Shown: in pieces, positions 1-8,776 of the stretch | Layout: each line of letters begins with the position of its first letter | Numbering within the stretch: the first letter of the stretch is position 1 | Source of the DNA: Enterocloster hominis (ex Liu et al. 2021) | Lineage (GTDB): Bacteria; Bacillota; Clostridia; Lachnospirales; Lachnospiraceae | DNA length: 64,000 nt | Assembly (NCBI GenBank): GCA_014385265.1 | Contig: JACRTJ010000018.1 | Coordinates: 240,060-304,059, forward strand | Direction: 5' to 3' | Position numbers and translations under genes: made by a program | Notes under the pieces: model-generated | Database searches by the model: none | What the model saw: only the letters and a program-made list of their open reading frames with translations | Told to the model about the DNA's origin: nothing

Positions 1-683
1 TGATCGAAAGCTATGAACAGATGATGGAGTTCGGACGGAAGCATCTTCCGGACAGGTTTTATCTGGAAGATGATCAAAGAAAGAGTCTTCGGAATATCAT
101 TACTCGCGAGATGATCGCAAATACTTTGATCCATAGGGAATACACAAGTTCTTTTCAGGCAAAATTTGTTATTGGAAAAGATTGCGTATACGTTGAAAAT
201 GCAAATCGTGCATCGCAGGCTGCGATTCTGACACCAGATAACGCTGCTCCAAATCCAAAGAATCCGATCATTGCGGATTTTTTTAGAAATATTGGCTATG
301 CAGATAAACTTGGATCGGGTGTGAGAAATCTATTTAAGTACAGTAAATTTTATTCGGGAAAAGAGCCGGAATTTATTGAAGGTGACGTATTTAAAATTAT
401 TGTTCCATTGGATGATAAATTAACCGGAGAAGGAACCACCCAATCCGCCACCCAATCCGCCACCCAATCCGCCACCCGGTCTGAGATCCCATCGGCAGTG
501 GGCGATCCGGAAAAAGCAATTTTGAAATTGATAAGAGAAGAACCGGCTATCTCTCAAAAGGAAATCGCAGTTCGGCTTGCAATGAATCAAAACACTGTAA
601 AATATCATACCCGGAAAATGCGAAAAAATGGAACGCTTGCGCGGGAAGGTACAAGCCGCAAAGGGAAATGGATTATAAAATAA
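1..683 (+). CDS. RecG-like/AlbA-type ATP-binding regulator, C-terminal part (cut by left edge)
   Basis: The reading frame is open at the left border (first full codon at base 3), so only about 226 C-terminal residues are present. The segment with a NTLIHREY motif and a later GSGVRN motif resembles the HATPase_c_4 region of proteins often annotated as RecG-like putative transcriptional regulators. After it come three TQSA repeats and a C-terminal winged-helix-like stretch (SQKEIAVRLAMNQNTV). Such proteins usually carry an N-terminal AlbA_2/Schlafen-type DNA-binding domain, which would lie outside the window. The DNA is AT-richer than the core genes to the right, consistent with accessory origin. 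Role is inferred as DNA-binding regulation; no helicase domain is visible here. Confidence 0.7.
   Translation, partial: IESYEQMMEFGRKHLPDRFYLEDDQRKSLRNIITREMIANTLIHREYTSSFQAKFVIGKDCVYVENANRASQAAILTPDNAAPNPKNPIIADFFRNIGYADKLGSGVRNLFKYSKFYSGKEPEFIEGDVFKIIVPLDDKLTGEGTTQSATQSATQSATRSEIPSAVGDPEKAILKLIREEPAISQKEIAVRLAMNQNTVKYHTRKMRKNGTLAREGTSRKGKWIIK
438..482 (+). repeat. 12-bp in-frame tandem repeat (TQSA codons)
   Basis: The unit ACCCAATCCGCC occurs three times head to tail, followed by a diverged partial copy (ACCCGGTCT). It is in frame and encodes a flexible Thr/Gln/Ser/Ala linker between the ATPase-like part and the winged helix. Copy number could vary by slippage. Confidence 0.85.
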
Positions 684-705
684 GATCACATACGGCTGGC
701 AGAAC

Positions 706-740
706 AGAAAAAATGCCATCTGCTCCGTGCAGATGGCATT
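706..740 (-). terminator. Rho-independent terminator of the PAP2 gene
   Basis: A perfect 12-bp stem (712-723 with 729-740) around a 5-base loop is followed on the minus strand by a run of T. It sits just past the stop of the minus-strand PAP2 gene. Confidence 0.8.
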
Positions 741-753
741 GATTGGCAGGAAT

Positions 754-1407
754 TTAGAAATCAAAGGTTCCGGTATACTTTTTCCGGCTGGCGGTTTCCG
801 GCGCATAGGCGATGGGATAGATCACCATGGCCATCAGCATGGAACCGAACACATCCAGGATAGAGTGCTGCTTTAAGCATACGGTGGCAATACAGATGGA
901 CACCATTAGGATCCCGGAGGCCCATACCAGAGGCTTGTTCTTTGAAAGGGTCTGGCTGCGGCAGATGGAAATATGGACTCCGATGGAGTTGTATGCATGG
1001 ATGCTGGGGAACACATTGATACATGGATCGATGCTCCACAGCTTCGCCACCAGGAAGCAGAAGATATTTTTATCCGGGTTGATGGCAGGGCGGAAATCCG
1101 TTCCATTGGGGTACAGGGTACACACCAGAAGGCTGATGGTCATGCCTGTAAATAAAAAGGTACACAGCCGGTAATAATCGTCCTTGTTGGTAAAGAAAAA
1201 ATAGGCGATGGCAGCGGCCACATACAAAAACCACAGCAGGTAGGGTACAATAAAATACTCGTTGAACGGGATCAGATCGTCCAGGGCGGTATGCATCACG
1301 TGGTAAGGTTTTCCCACATTCTGCTGGAGCGCTGCGAACCACGGCAGATAGATCAGGCCGTAGGACAGGATCCAGACATGACCGTATTTTTTCATGAGTT
1401 TTTTCAT
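754..1407 (-). CDS. PAP2-superfamily membrane phosphatase
   Basis: 217-residue integral membrane protein with about five or six hydrophobic segments. The PAP2 signature appears as PSIHAYNS (about residues 133-140) and KQHSILDVFG (about 179-188), which supply the catalytic histidines and the aspartate. The family removes phosphate from lipid phosphates or transfers phospho-headgroups at the membrane; which substrate is used here cannot be read from sequence. It stands alone, converges with the gene on its right-hand map side and is closed by a strong terminator. An AAAGGAGG site precedes the start codon with slightly long spacing. Confidence 0.8.
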   Translation of the reverse strand: MKKLMKKYGHVWILSYGLIYLPWFAALQQNVGKPYHVMHTALDDLIPFNEYFIVPYLLWFLYVAAAIAYFFFTNKDDYYRLCTFLFTGMTISLLVCTLYPNGTDFRPAINPDKNIFCFLVAKLWSIDPCINVFPSIHAYNSIGVHISICRSQTLSKNKPLVWASGILMVSICIATVCLKQHSILDVFGSMLMAMVIYPIAYAPETASRKKYTGTFDF

Positions 1408-1566
1408 ATTTTCAATGACCTCCTTTCGTTCTGGTCATTTCCTGTTATAACTTTAGCAAAGTATATCACAGGGAAAAACGGGTTTCAAGGCAGTTCACAA
1501 AAATTTAAGAAAGAGTAACATTTTGGTAATATGTTGGTACAAAAATGAAAAAATTTCGCCAGTATT

Positions 1567-1595
1567 TTGACAGAATGATGGATTTGTGGTATGTT
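1567..1595 (+). promoter_or_regulatory. Sigma-A promoter of the nucleoside operon
   Basis: TTGACA at 1567-1572 and TATGTT at 1590-1595 with 17-bp spacing, about 30 bases before the udp start. No obvious operator palindrome was noticed around it. Confidence 0.75.
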
Positions 1596-1627
1596 ATAAG
1601 AAACCAGTCAGAAAGGAGAAATGGATT

Positions 1628-2416
1628 ATGCCTTATGTGGAAGAAGCTGGATTGCAGTATCATTTAAATATAAGACCCGGCGATGTGGGACGCTATGTGA
1701 TCCTTCCGGGAGACCCCAAGCGCTGTAAAAAGATCGCGGAACACTTTGAGCGTGCGGAGCTGGTGGCCGACAGCCGGGAATACGTGACGTATACGGGATA
1801 CCTGGATGGTGAAAAGGTCAGCGTTACCTCCACCGGCATCGGCGGTCCCTCGGCGGCCATTGCCCTGGAGGAACTGGTGAAATGCGGAGCCGATACCTTT
1901 ATCCGGGTGGGAACCTGCGGCGGTATGGATCTGGATGTTAGGGGCGGCGACGTGGTGGTTGCCACCGGATCCATCCGTGCGGAGGGGACTAGCAGAGAGT
2001 ATGCGCCCATTGAGTTTCCTGCAGTGGCAGATCTCAGGGTGGTCAACGCCCTAATGAAGGCAGGAGAGAACCTGGGCTATGCCTGCCATGCCGGAGTGGT
2101 CCAGAGCAAGGATTCCTTTTATGGCCAGCACAATCCGGAGCTGATGCCTGTGGCGGGAGAGCTTTTAAGCAAGTGGGACGCCTGGCTGAAGCTGGGGTGC
2201 AAGGCGTCAGAGATGGAGTCGGCGGCCCTTTTTATCGTGGCCAGTTATCTGAGAGTCCGCTGTGGTGCCTGCTTTCTGGCAGTCGCCAACCAGGAACGGG
2301 AAAAGGCGGGACTTCCCAATCCCGTGGTCCACGATACGGAGGCGGCCATTAAAGTGGGCGTGGAGGCCATCCGCGTCCTTATAAAAGAGGAACGGGAAAA
2401 GAATCAGACCGTATAA
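1628..2416 (+). CDS. udp: Uridine phosphorylase (nucleoside phosphorylase PNP/UDP family)
   Basis: 262-residue protein that cleaves uridine with phosphate into uracil and ribose-1-phosphate in the cytoplasm. The family signature is clear: ILPGDPKR near the N-terminus (phosphate site), GTCGGM in the middle, and the SEMESAA motif near residue 200 that binds the ribose. A start at 1586 is possible in the same frame, but ATG 1628 has the GAAAGGAG site 8 bases upstream and yields the usual N-terminus. First gene of an operon with cdd, deoC and deoB, which together degrade pyrimidine nucleosides to pentose and triose phosphates. Close relatives accept deoxyuridine or thymidine, so exact specificity is open. 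Confidence 0.88.
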   Translation: MPYVEEAGLQYHLNIRPGDVGRYVILPGDPKRCKKIAEHFERAELVADSREYVTYTGYLDGEKVSVTSTGIGGPSAAIALEELVKCGADTFIRVGTCGGMDLDVRGGDVVVATGSIRAEGTSREYAPIEFPAVADLRVVNALMKAGENLGYACHAGVVQSKDSFYGQHNPELMPVAGELLSKWDAWLKLGCKASEMESAALFIVASYLRVRCGACFLAVANQEREKAGLPNPVVHDTEAAIKVGVEAIRVLIKEEREKNQTV

Positions 2417-2449
2417 CAGGAGAGGATTCCGGGAAAGGCGGTGCGTTTT

Positions 2450-2872
2450 ATGGAAAATAAGGAACTGGTGGAGAAGGCTCTGGAGGCCAGGAGCGCGGCC
2501 TATACCCCCTATTCGGGATTCCGGGTGGGAGCTGCCCTTTTATGTGCGGATGGGACAGTCTATGGGGGCTGCAACATTGAAAACGCGGCCTTTGGCCCCA
2601 GCTGCTGCGCGGAGCGGACCGCGTTTTTCAAGGCTGTCAGCGAAGGAAAACGGGAATTTTCTGCCATTGCCATCGTGGGAGGACCAGCCGGGAAGGAGCC
2701 GGAGGATTTCTGCCCGCCCTGCGGCGTCTGCCGTCAGGTGATGATGGAATTCTGTGATCCGGAGCGCTTCCGGATCGTTCTGGGGAAGGGGGACCTTTCC
2801 TTCCGGGAGTATACCCTGAAGGAGCTTTTGCCCCTGGGCTTTGCCGGAGACGGCGTAGAAAGAAAGGAATAG
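2450..2872 (+). CDS. cdd: Cytidine deaminase
   Basis: 140-residue homotetrameric-type enzyme that deaminates cytidine and deoxycytidine to uridine and deoxyuridine. The zinc site is complete: CCAERTA with the catalytic Glu, and PCGVCRQ with two further Cys ligands. The substrate loop SGFRVGAAL is also present. ATG 2450 is preferred over GTG 2441 because it lies at a suitable distance from GGGAAAGG. Its product feeds the phosphorylase encoded just upstream; 6 bases separate its stop from deoC, so the genes are almost certainly cotranscribed. Confidence 0.92.
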   Translation: MENKELVEKALEARSAAYTPYSGFRVGAALLCADGTVYGGCNIENAAFGPSCCAERTAFFKAVSEGKREFSAIAIVGGPAGKEPEDFCPPCGVCRQVMMEFCDPERFRIVLGKGDLSFREYTLKELLPLGFAGDGVERKE

Positions 2873-2878
2873 AAAAAT

Positions 2879-3553
2879 ATGACGTACAGGGAAATTTTAT
2901 CCAGAGTGGACCATACGCTTTTAAAGCAGGGGGCCACCTGGGAGCAGATAAAGGCTGTCTGCGATGACGGCCTCCGGTTTGGGACTGCGTCGGTCTGTAT
3001 CCCTCCGTCCTTTGTGAAGCAGGCCGCAGAGTATTTAAAGGGAAGGGTTCCCGTATGCACAGTCATCGGCTTCCCCAATGGCTATAACACCACGGCGGTC
3101 AAAGTATATGAGACCGCAGAGGCTGTGGAAAATGGGGCGGATGAGATCGACATGGTGGTGAACCTGGGCTGGGTGAAGGAGGGCCGGTATGACCGGGTCC
3201 TGGAGGAGATCAACGCGGTCAAAAAAGCCTGCGCTGGCCGCCTTTTAAAGGTGATCATCGAGACGTGTCTTTTAACAGAAGAAGAAAAGACGGAGCTTTG
3301 CAGGACTGTTACCAGGTCCGATGCAGAATTTATAAAGACCTCCACGGGCTTTTCTACCGGCGGCGCCACCTTTGCGGATGTGGAGCTGATGAAAGCACAG
3401 ATGGGAGAGGGAAAGCAGATCAAGGCCGCAGGAGGCATCGGCGGCTTCCATGACGCTGAAACATTTATCCGTCTAGGAGCGGACCGCCTGGGGACCAGCA
3501 GACTGGCAGAGCAGGCAAAAAAGAAAGAGGTAGAACTGGATGAAGAAGTATAA
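2879..3553 (+). CDS. deoC: Deoxyribose-phosphate aldolase
   Basis: 224-residue class I aldolase that splits 2-deoxyribose-5-phosphate into acetaldehyde and glyceraldehyde-3-phosphate. DHTLLK near residue 12, the Schiff-base lysine in [10 protein letters not shown] (about residue 153), and the C-terminal KAAGGIG motif are all present, and the length is normal for the family. The stop overlaps the start of deoB by 14 bases, indicating translational coupling. The role as the last step of deoxynucleoside breakdown fits the operon. Confidence 0.94.
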   Translation: MTYREILSRVDHTLLKQGATWEQIKAVCDDGLRFGTASVCIPPSFVKQAAEYLKGRVPVCTVIGFPNGYNTTAVKVYETAEAVENGADEIDMVVNLGWVKEGRYDRVLEEINAVKKACAGRLLKVIIETCLLTEEEKTELCRTVTRSDAEFIKTSTGFSTGGATFADVELMKAQMGEGKQIKAAGGIGGFHDAETFIRLGADRLGTSRLAEQAKKKEVELDEEV

Positions 3554-4730
3554 AAGAATATTTACCATCGTCATCGATTCCCTGGGGATCGGTGCCATGG
3601 AGGACTCCGAACAGTTTGGAGATAAAGGGGTCAATACCCTGGGCCACATTGCAGAGCGGATGGAGGATTTCCAGATCCCCAATTTAAGGAAGCTGGGGAT
3701 CGCAAACCTTTGCAGCCTTTCCGGGCTGGCCCCGGAGGAAAAGCCCCTGGGCTACCGTATGGTCATGCGGGAGATGAGCAACGGAAAGGACACCATGACC
3801 GGCCACTGGGAAATGATGGGCATTCATACCACCAAGCCCTTTCAGACCTTTACGGATACGGGATTCCCGCCGGAGCTCATAAAAGAGCTGGAGGAGCGGA
3901 CCGGCAGGACGGTCATTGGAAATAAGAGCGCCAGCGGTACAGAGATCCTGGATGAGCTGGCTGAGGAGGAGATCGCCACCGGCCACATGATCGTATATAC
4001 ATCGGCGGACTCTGTGCTGCAGATCTGCGGCAACGAGGAGACCTTCGGCCTGGAGGAGCTTTACCGGTGCTGCGAGATCGCCAGGGAGATCACCATGAAG
4101 GAAGAATGGCGCGTGGGCCGGGTCATTGCGCGGCCCTATGTGGGAAAGAAAAAGGGAGAGTTCGTGCGGACCAGCAACCGCCACGATTATGCTTTAAAGC
4201 CCACAGGGACCACTGCCTTAAATATCCTGAAGGACCACGGCTATGATGTGATCTCCGTAGGAAAGATCCGGGATATCTTTGACGGAGAGGGGATCACAGA
4301 AAGCCATAAATCCCAGTCCTCGGTCCACGGCATGGAGCAGACCATTGAGATCTGTAAAAAAGATTTTTCCGGCCTGTGCTTTGTGAATCTGGTGGATTTT
4401 GACGCCCTCTGGGGCCATCGGAGGGATCCGGCCGGATACGGAAAGGAGCTGGGGCGGTTCGACGAGAAGCTGGGAGAGCTTCTGCCTCTCCTTGGGGAGG
4501 ACGACCTTCTTATGATCACTGCTGACCATGGAAATGATCCTACCTATACAGGGACCGACCACACCAGGGAAAAGGTGCCGTTCCTTGCCTATTCGCCGTC
4601 CATGAAGGGTCAGGGGGAGCTGCCGGAGGCGGAGACCTTTGCTGTTATCGGGGGAACCATTCTGGATAATTTTGGACTGAAAAAGGAAGAAAATATGATC
4701 GGGGCTTCCGTTCTGGAAAAACTGGTCTAG
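3540..4730 (+). CDS. deoB: Phosphopentomutase
   Basis: 396-residue enzyme of the alkaline phosphatase superfamily that interconverts (deoxy)ribose-1-phosphate and the 5-phosphate, linking the nucleoside phosphorylase to deoC. Metal-binding motifs are seen in order: [14 protein letters not shown] near the N-terminus, the phosphoacceptor Thr region [20 protein letters not shown] near residue 325, and [10 protein letters not shown] just after it. Full length for the family. A GC-rich inverted repeat follows the gene, but without a clear downstream T-run, so read-through into the exporter gene is possible. Confidence 0.95.
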   Translation: MKKYKRIFTIVIDSLGIGAMEDSEQFGDKGVNTLGHIAERMEDFQIPNLRKLGIANLCSLSGLAPEEKPLGYRMVMREMSNGKDTMTGHWEMMGIHTTKPFQTFTDTGFPPELIKELEERTGRTVIGNKSASGTEILDELAEEEIATGHMIVYTSADSVLQICGNEETFGLEELYRCCEIAREITMKEEWRVGRVIARPYVGKKKGEFVRTSNRHDYALKPTGTTALNILKDHGYDVISVGKIRDIFDGEGITESHKSQSSVHGMEQTIEICKKDFSGLCFVNLVDFDALWGHRRDPAGYGKELGRFDEKLGELLPLLGEDDLLMITADHGNDPTYTGTDHTREKVPFLAYSPSMKGQGELPEAETFAVIGGTILDNFGLKKEENMIGASVLEKLV

Positions 4731-4805
4731 TTTTTTTTCCGGGCTGCTTCCGGCGGGGGCGGCCCGGGCAGGAATGAAAAAACGATGGGGAGTGGATACA
4801 AAAGC

Positions 4806-6134
4806 ATGAATAATGACCTGACGAAAGGCTCGATCACAGGGGGACTGATCCGGTTTGCGATCCCCCTGTTTCTTGGGCAGCTGCTCCAGCAGTTTTATAA
4901 TATGGCGGATGCCTGGGTCGTTGGAAATTTTGCCAGCAACGACGCCTTTGCGGCCGTCAGCTCCGGAGGCCATCTGACGTTTCTGATCATCGGTCTCTTT
5001 AATGGCATCGCTGTGGGAGGCGGCGTAGTGATCTCCCGGTATTTTGGCGCGAAAAACAGAGAGGGGGTCCAGAAGGCCATCCATGCCAACTTCCTGTTCG
5101 GGATCTGGTCCTCGGTCATCGCCACGGCGGCGGGACTTATCTTTATTCCCTCTGTCCTGCGGATGATGAATACGCCGGACAGCGTGATGCCCCATTCCCT
5201 GGTATATTTCAGGATCTACTTTGCGGGCGTGTTCACGGTGATCCTGTATAACGTCTGTATGTCGGTGATGCGGGCCCTGGGAGACAGCCTCCATCCCCTT
5301 TATTATCTGATCGTGTCCTCCCTGGTGAACGTTGCCCTGGACCTGCTTTTTGTGGCCGGCTTCCAGTGGGGCGTGGGCGGCGCGGCCTTTGCCACGGTCG
5401 TTGCCCAGGGCTTAAGCGTGGTCCTGTGCCTGATCCGCATGAGCCGGGAAAAGGACGAATCCCTGCGGCTGGATATGAAAAAGCTGAAGCTCAATAAAGA
5501 TATGATGGCCCAGGTGATCCGCCAGGGACTTCCCACGGGCATCCAGAACTCGGTGGTCAGCGTGGGAAATCTGGTGATCCAGACCAACATCAACGCCTTC
5601 GGGGCCTTTGCCATGTCGGGGGTGGGAGCCCATTCCAAGATCGAGGGGATCGTGTTTCTTCCTATTATGAGCATGTCCATGGCCCTGCCCACCTTCGTGA
5701 GCCAGAACATCGGCGCAGGGGAGTATGAGAGGGCGAAAAAGGGCGCTGCCGTAGGTACCATTTCCAGCATGATACTGGCCGAGCTGGTGGGGATCCTCTA
5801 TTTTATGTGGGCTCCTTATGCGATGAGGATCTTTGTAAACGCTCCGGAGGCCATTGAATTTGGTGTCATCCACTGCCGTACTACGGCGCTGTTTTTCTTC
5901 CTCCTGGCCTTTTCCCACTGTGCGGCGGGAGTTATGAGGGGCTGTGGGAAATCCTTTATGCCCATGGCGGCTATGCTGGCCTTCTGGTGCGGCGTCCGGA
6001 TCCTTTACGTTTCCATCGCCATCCAGATCGTTCCCGTGTTCCAGACCATTTCCTGGGCGTATCCGCTGACCTGGTTCTTAAGCTCCGTGGCCTTTTTCGT
6101 GTCCCTGGTGCGCATGGACTGGAAAAAGCTGTGA
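4806..6134 (+). CDS. MATE-family multidrug/toxin exporter
   Basis: 442-residue protein with about twelve hydrophobic helices in two similar halves, typical of cation-coupled MATE efflux proteins. The N-terminal LTKGSI ... PLFLGQLLQQFYNMAD pattern is the usual family signature. ATG 4785 in the same frame is an alternative start; 4806 gives the standard N-terminus. Substrate cannot be inferred. It lies 75 bases after deoB without a convincing terminator, so it may be partly cotranscribed with the nucleoside operon. A paralogue lies at 24468-25820. Confidence 0.88.
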   Translation: MNNDLTKGSITGGLIRFAIPLFLGQLLQQFYNMADAWVVGNFASNDAFAAVSSGGHLTFLIIGLFNGIAVGGGVVISRYFGAKNREGVQKAIHANFLFGIWSSVIATAAGLIFIPSVLRMMNTPDSVMPHSLVYFRIYFAGVFTVILYNVCMSVMRALGDSLHPLYYLIVSSLVNVALDLLFVAGFQWGVGGAAFATVVAQGLSVVLCLIRMSREKDESLRLDMKKLKLNKDMMAQVIRQGLPTGIQNSVVSVGNLVIQTNINAFGAFAMSGVGAHSKIEGIVFLPIMSMSMALPTFVSQNIGAGEYERAKKGAAVGTISSMILAELVGILYFMWAPYAMRIFVNAPEAIEFGVIHCRTTALFFFLLAFSHCAAGVMRGCGKSFMPMAAMLAFWCGVRILYVSIAIQIVPVFQTISWAYPLTWFLSSVAFFVSLVRMDWKKL

Positions 6135-6164
6135 TGGAAGAGCGGAAGAAAGAAACGATATCCT

Positions 6165-6197
6165 CCGTGTACGGGGGAGCATGACTTCTGTACACGG
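6165..6197 (+). other. Inverted repeat after MATE gene
   Basis: CCGTGTAC (6165-6172) pairs with GTACACGG (6190-6197) around a 17-base loop. No T-run follows, so it is a weak terminator candidate at best. The rest of 6135-6300 shows no gene. Confidence 0.4.
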
Positions 6198-6303
6198 GGG
6201 CTTCCGCCTCCTGCGGGAGAGGGGATGCGCAGGCCTGGGAGACCGGCCTGCGGGCAGCTGAAAAGCAGAAAAATAAAAATGAAGAAAAAAATTAAAAAAA
6301 GTG

Positions 6304-6332
6304 TTGACATTTTTCCTTTTATCAGTTATACT
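6304..6332 (+). promoter_or_regulatory. Consensus promoter of tRNA-Val/tRNA-Met unit
   Basis: Perfect TTGACA (6304-6309) and TATACT (6327-6332), 17 bp apart, 40 bases before the first tRNA. Confidence 0.9.
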
Positions 6333-6371
6333 GTCAAAGTCGCAAGTGAGTAACAGCTCACAAGACGAAAT

Positions 6372-6444
6372 GGGGTCTTAGCTCAGCTGGGAGAGCATCT
6401 GCCTTACAAGCAGAGGGTCATAGGTTCGAGCCCTATAGGCCCCA
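6372..6444 (+). tRNA. tRNA-Val (anticodon TAC)
   Basis: 73 bases fold into a full cloverleaf: acceptor GGGGTCT with AGGCCCC, D stem GCTC/GAGC, anticodon loop CTTACAA, T-loop TTCGAGC, discriminator A. The CCA end is not encoded. Cotranscribed with the tRNA-Met that follows. Confidence 0.95.
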
Positions 6445-6478
6445 TTCCATAAGAGAAATCTTATGAACAATTTCATAT

Positions 6479-6552
6479 GGCGGAATAGCTCAGTTGGCTA
6501 GAGCATACGGTTCATACCCGTAGTGTCGAGAGTTCGAATCTCCCTTCCGCTA
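6479..6552 (+). tRNA. tRNA-Met (anticodon CAT), copy 1
   Basis: 74-base cloverleaf with acceptor GGCGGAA/TTCCGCT (first pair G:U), anticodon loop TTCATAC and T-loop TTCGAAT. The T stem GAGAG/CTCCC contains one A:C mismatch. CCA is not encoded. The acceptor resembles elongator tRNA-Met; a lysidine-modified tRNA-Ile(CAT) cannot be fully excluded. An identical copy lies at 18743-18816. Confidence 0.92.
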
Positions 6553-6554
6553 TG

Positions 6555-6587
6555 AAAAACGCTTACCAAATGGTAAGCGTTTTTTTG
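6555..6587 (+). terminator. Terminator of the tRNA unit
   Basis: Stem AAAAACGCTTACC / GGTAAGCGTTTTT with a 4-base loop and T-run, immediately after tRNA-Met. Confidence 0.92.
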
Positions 6588-6621
6588 ATACGGTTTTGCA
6601 GTTGTTTTGCGGGTGGTTCCC

Positions 6622-7023
6622 CTAACCTGTTTTGTGGAACAGCTTGCTGTACGCAGACAGCATTAAGAGCATTTTCCCCGCCGGCAATACCGCCAGAAAG
6701 GGATATAAAGAAAACAGGAACCAGAAAAAAAGGATCGTACTGACGGAGGCCTGCGGGATGCACAGGCAGAAGAAGGGTTTTTTTGCGGTTCTGGTAAGGA
6801 GCACATCGGCTTCCTGGAAAAACCAGATGCCATGTATAAATATTTTCTTATATCCAATGGTCCAGCTGCATCCGTTATAGGCGATCCATGCGTACAGCAG
6901 CAGGTCTGCAGCCATGGACAGCCCCGCAGATCCAGCCGGGATCTGCCGCTTCAGATAAAGAGCAGCCAGGATCTCGGCTGCACTGAACAGGCCGGGAAGA
7001 AGAATAGGGATAATTTTTTTCAT
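6622..7023 (-). CDS. Small hypothetical membrane protein (four hydrophobic segments)
   Basis: 133 residues, strongly hydrophobic with about four membrane-spanning stretches and a C-terminal basic tail. AAAGGGGGAA lies 6-10 bases before the ATG, a good ribosome site. I do not recognise a family. The start codon overlaps the stop of a 35-codon reading frame just upstream (ATGA), which suggests coupling or a once longer gene. Base composition is AT-richer than the neighbours. Confidence 0.5.
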   Translation of the reverse strand: MKKIIPILLPGLFSAAEILAALYLKRQIPAGSAGLSMAADLLLYAWIAYNGCSWTIGYKKIFIHGIWFFQEADVLLTRTAKKPFFCLCIPQASVSTILFFWFLFSLYPFLAVLPAGKMLLMLSAYSKLFHKTG

Positions 7024-7127
7024 GCAATTCCCCCTTTTTGCGTTCGGAGTGCAGACAGCTTGTGGGTTTCCATGCTTTTGTTAAAAAGATCATACCACAA
7101 AAAAGGGATAAAAAACAACATATCCAT
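7020..7127 (-). CDS. Short hydrophobic reading frame coupled to the downstream membrane gene
   Basis: 35 codons from ATG 7127, ending in TGA that overlaps the next start. The peptide begins with a hydrophobic stretch (MDMLFFIPFLWYDLF). The frame stays open upstream to about 7250 without a start codon and continues to look membrane-like. It has no visible ribosome site. It could be a small membrane protein or the tail of a decayed gene; I cannot decide. Confidence 0.25.
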   Translation of the reverse strand: MDMLFFIPFLWYDLFNKSMETHKLSALRTQKGGIA

Positions 7128-7280
7128 GGTTAAAATATTAAAAACACGGATCGTTATGCCTGCGCCATAAATATAAAGAGGATTGAGCCTGCAATAAGAA
7201 AATAAAGGCTGAGAAACCTGAACGGCCGGAGACAGACCAGAAGGTTTCTGGAAAGTATGAAAATATTATCCATATTTGTA

Positions 7281-7309
7281 TTGACCGCGGACCAAAAATT
7301 CTCTATAAT
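7281..7309 (+). promoter_or_regulatory. Sigma-A promoter for the coiled-coil gene
   Basis: TTGACC (7281-7286) and TATAAT (7304-7309) with 17-bp spacing, followed by CAGGAGGAGA before the start at 7346. Confidence 0.8.
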
Positions 7310-7345
7310 CGAATTAATAAAAATTCATCCAGGAGGAGACAGAAT

Positions 7346-7600
7346 ATGCCAAGAGGTGTAAAAAAATCCACAGCAGATAAGCTGCGCCAGGAATTAGAAA
7401 AGATCAGGAAAAGCATTTCGGACCACGAAGAAAAGATTGCGGCCTTAAAGGAAAAAGAGAAGGAAGTACTGGATCAGATCCATGATGCGGAGATGGAGTC
7501 CATCCGTCAGACCATGGAGGAAAAGGGTCTGGACGTGGACGCGCTGAAGAAGATCCTGGACTGCTACGAAGCAGACAGCTCGAAGGATGAGGCAAACTAA
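7346..7600 (+). CDS. Small coiled-coil protein of unknown function
   Basis: 84 residues, highly charged. Residues about 10-60 are helical and coiled-coil-like, rich in Lys/Glu with regular hydrophobic positions. It begins with a basic MPRGVKKS segment and ends acidic. A consensus promoter, a strong AGGAGG site and a terminator right after it make this a well-defined single-gene unit. I do not recognise a family; a nucleoid-associated or structural helper role would be guesswork. Confidence 0.65.
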   Translation: MPRGVKKSTADKLRQELEKIRKSISDHEEKIAALKEKEKEVLDQIHDAEMESIRQTMEEKGLDVDALKKILDCYEADSSKDEAN

Positions 7601-7651
7601 ACAGACGGAAACGGAAGCCGGTACAGGCCGGCGCTCTGAACCGCAGATAAG

Positions 7652-7688
7652 GCTGGTGCTGGGGATGACCTCCGGCGCCAGCTTTTTT
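7652..7688 (+). terminator. Terminator after coiled-coil gene
   Basis: GCTGGTGCTGG (7652-7662) pairs with CCGGCGCCAGC (7672-7682) including two G:T pairs, followed by six T. Confidence 0.85.
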
Positions 7689-7717
7689 CGGCACAGACCC
7701 GCAAAGGAGGACCTGAA

Positions 7718-8647
7718 TTGAAGTCAGATCATGAAAAGAGAAGGCGGCTGGCTTACGTTGCCCGCCGGTATTATTTAGACGATCAGAAGCAGAGCGATAT
7801 TGCCGCGGAGCTGGGCATTTCCCGGCCCATGGTCAGCCGTCTTCTTACGGAGGCGAGACAGCTGGGGGTGGTGGAGATCACCGTCCATGATCCGGAGGTG
7901 AAGGCCGCCAGCCTTCTGGAGCGGCTGCGTACCGGAAGCTCCATAAAAGACGGGATCCTTGTGGAGGATGGAGCCGGCGACGCCTCCACCAACCAGCTTC
8001 TTTCCCAGGGGGCGGTGGAGCTTCTGGAGCAGCTGCAGAGCCGTCGTCTGGGTGTGGGCTGGGGCCATCTGATCGGCCAGCTGGTGACGTGGCTGGAAAA
8101 AAATCCCCGGCATGGCAGCTCTGTCACCGATATCTGTCCGCTGGTGGGAAATGCCAGCATTCCTGCCCGCAACTACCAGTCCAACGAAAATGTCCGCCTT
8201 ATGGCCCAGCAGCTGGGAGCCTCCCCGCATTTTCTCTACCTGCCCGCCCTGCCGGAAAGCCTGGAGGAGAAACAGATCCTCTGCTCCACGGAAATCTACC
8301 GGCAGATCCATGAGGAATGGGAGCGGATCGACACCGCCCTGGTGAACATCGGCGACTATCCCTCCAGTCCGGACTTTGCCTCCCTGGTGCGCTACGGCGG
8401 CCTTCTCCAGGAGCACCATGCCTGCGGCCGGATGCTGGTCTACTATTTTAATGAAGACGGAACCGTGATCCAGTCAGACCAGGATTTTGCCATCCAGGTG
8501 CCCCTGGAAACCTTAAAACAGTGTCCCAATATCATCGGCGTCTGCTCTGCCAATACCAGCGCCAAGGCGGTGAAAGGAGCCTTAAAGTCCGGCATTCTGA
8601 CCCACATCGTGGCCCGGTCCTCCCTTATCCACTCCATTTTGGAATAA
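7718..8647 (+). CDS. SorC/LsrR-family sugar-responsive transcriptional regulator
   Basis: 309-residue protein with an N-terminal helix-turn-helix (QSDIAAELGISRPMVSRLL, about residues 25-43) and a C-terminal SorC sugar-phosphate-binding domain (GVGWG near 107; TALVNIGD near 208). The family includes LsrR, DeoR-like SorC and CggR regulators, which respond to phosphorylated sugars. The start is TTG 7718, supported by AAAGGAGG 7 bases upstream; no in-frame ATG is nearby. It lies directly before the dhaL-dhaK-aldolase operon in the same direction and is closed by its own terminator, so it is probably the local regulator of that operon. Confidence 0.85.
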   Translation: MKSDHEKRRRLAYVARRYYLDDQKQSDIAAELGISRPMVSRLLTEARQLGVVEITVHDPEVKAASLLERLRTGSSIKDGILVEDGAGDASTNQLLSQGAVELLEQLQSRRLGVGWGHLIGQLVTWLEKNPRHGSSVTDICPLVGNASIPARNYQSNENVRLMAQQLGASPHFLYLPALPESLEEKQILCSTEIYRQIHEEWERIDTALVNIGDYPSSPDFASLVRYGGLLQEHHACGRMLVYYFNEDGTVIQSDQDFAIQVPLETLKQCPNIIGVCSANTSAKAVKGALKSGILTHIVARSSLIHSILE

Positions 8648-8649
8648 TA

Positions 8650-8663
8650 GTTACATATGTAAC
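8650..8663. promoter_or_regulatory. 14-bp perfect palindrome, possible operator
   Basis: GTTACATATGTAAC is a perfect inverted repeat just after the regulator stop codon and before the dha promoter. It could be an operator or part of the terminator region; no second copy was found near the -10. Confidence 0.3.
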
Positions 8664-8705
8664 CTCTCGAGTATATTTTATATCCTTGAGAGGTTTTGTT
8701 TTTGT
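8661..8705 (+). terminator. Terminator of the SorC-type regulator
   Basis: AACCTCTCGAG pairs with CTTGAGAGGTT (one G:T) and is followed by a T-rich tract. Confidence 0.75.
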
Positions 8706-8776
8706 GCAATATGCATAATAATATTCCTAAATTTATATGGGATACATAGAATTTACCGTTGGTGCCTGCTTCGATA

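Noticed and set aside
4731..4790. Terminator between deoB and the MATE gene
   Set aside because: A T-run precedes a GC-rich inverted repeat rather than following it, so the order is wrong for Rho-independent termination on the plus strand.
4218..5294. 358-residue minus-strand frame opposite deoB and the MATE gene
   Set aside because: It is antisense to two well-supported genes, has low-complexity His/Arg-rich composition, and lacks a ribosome site.
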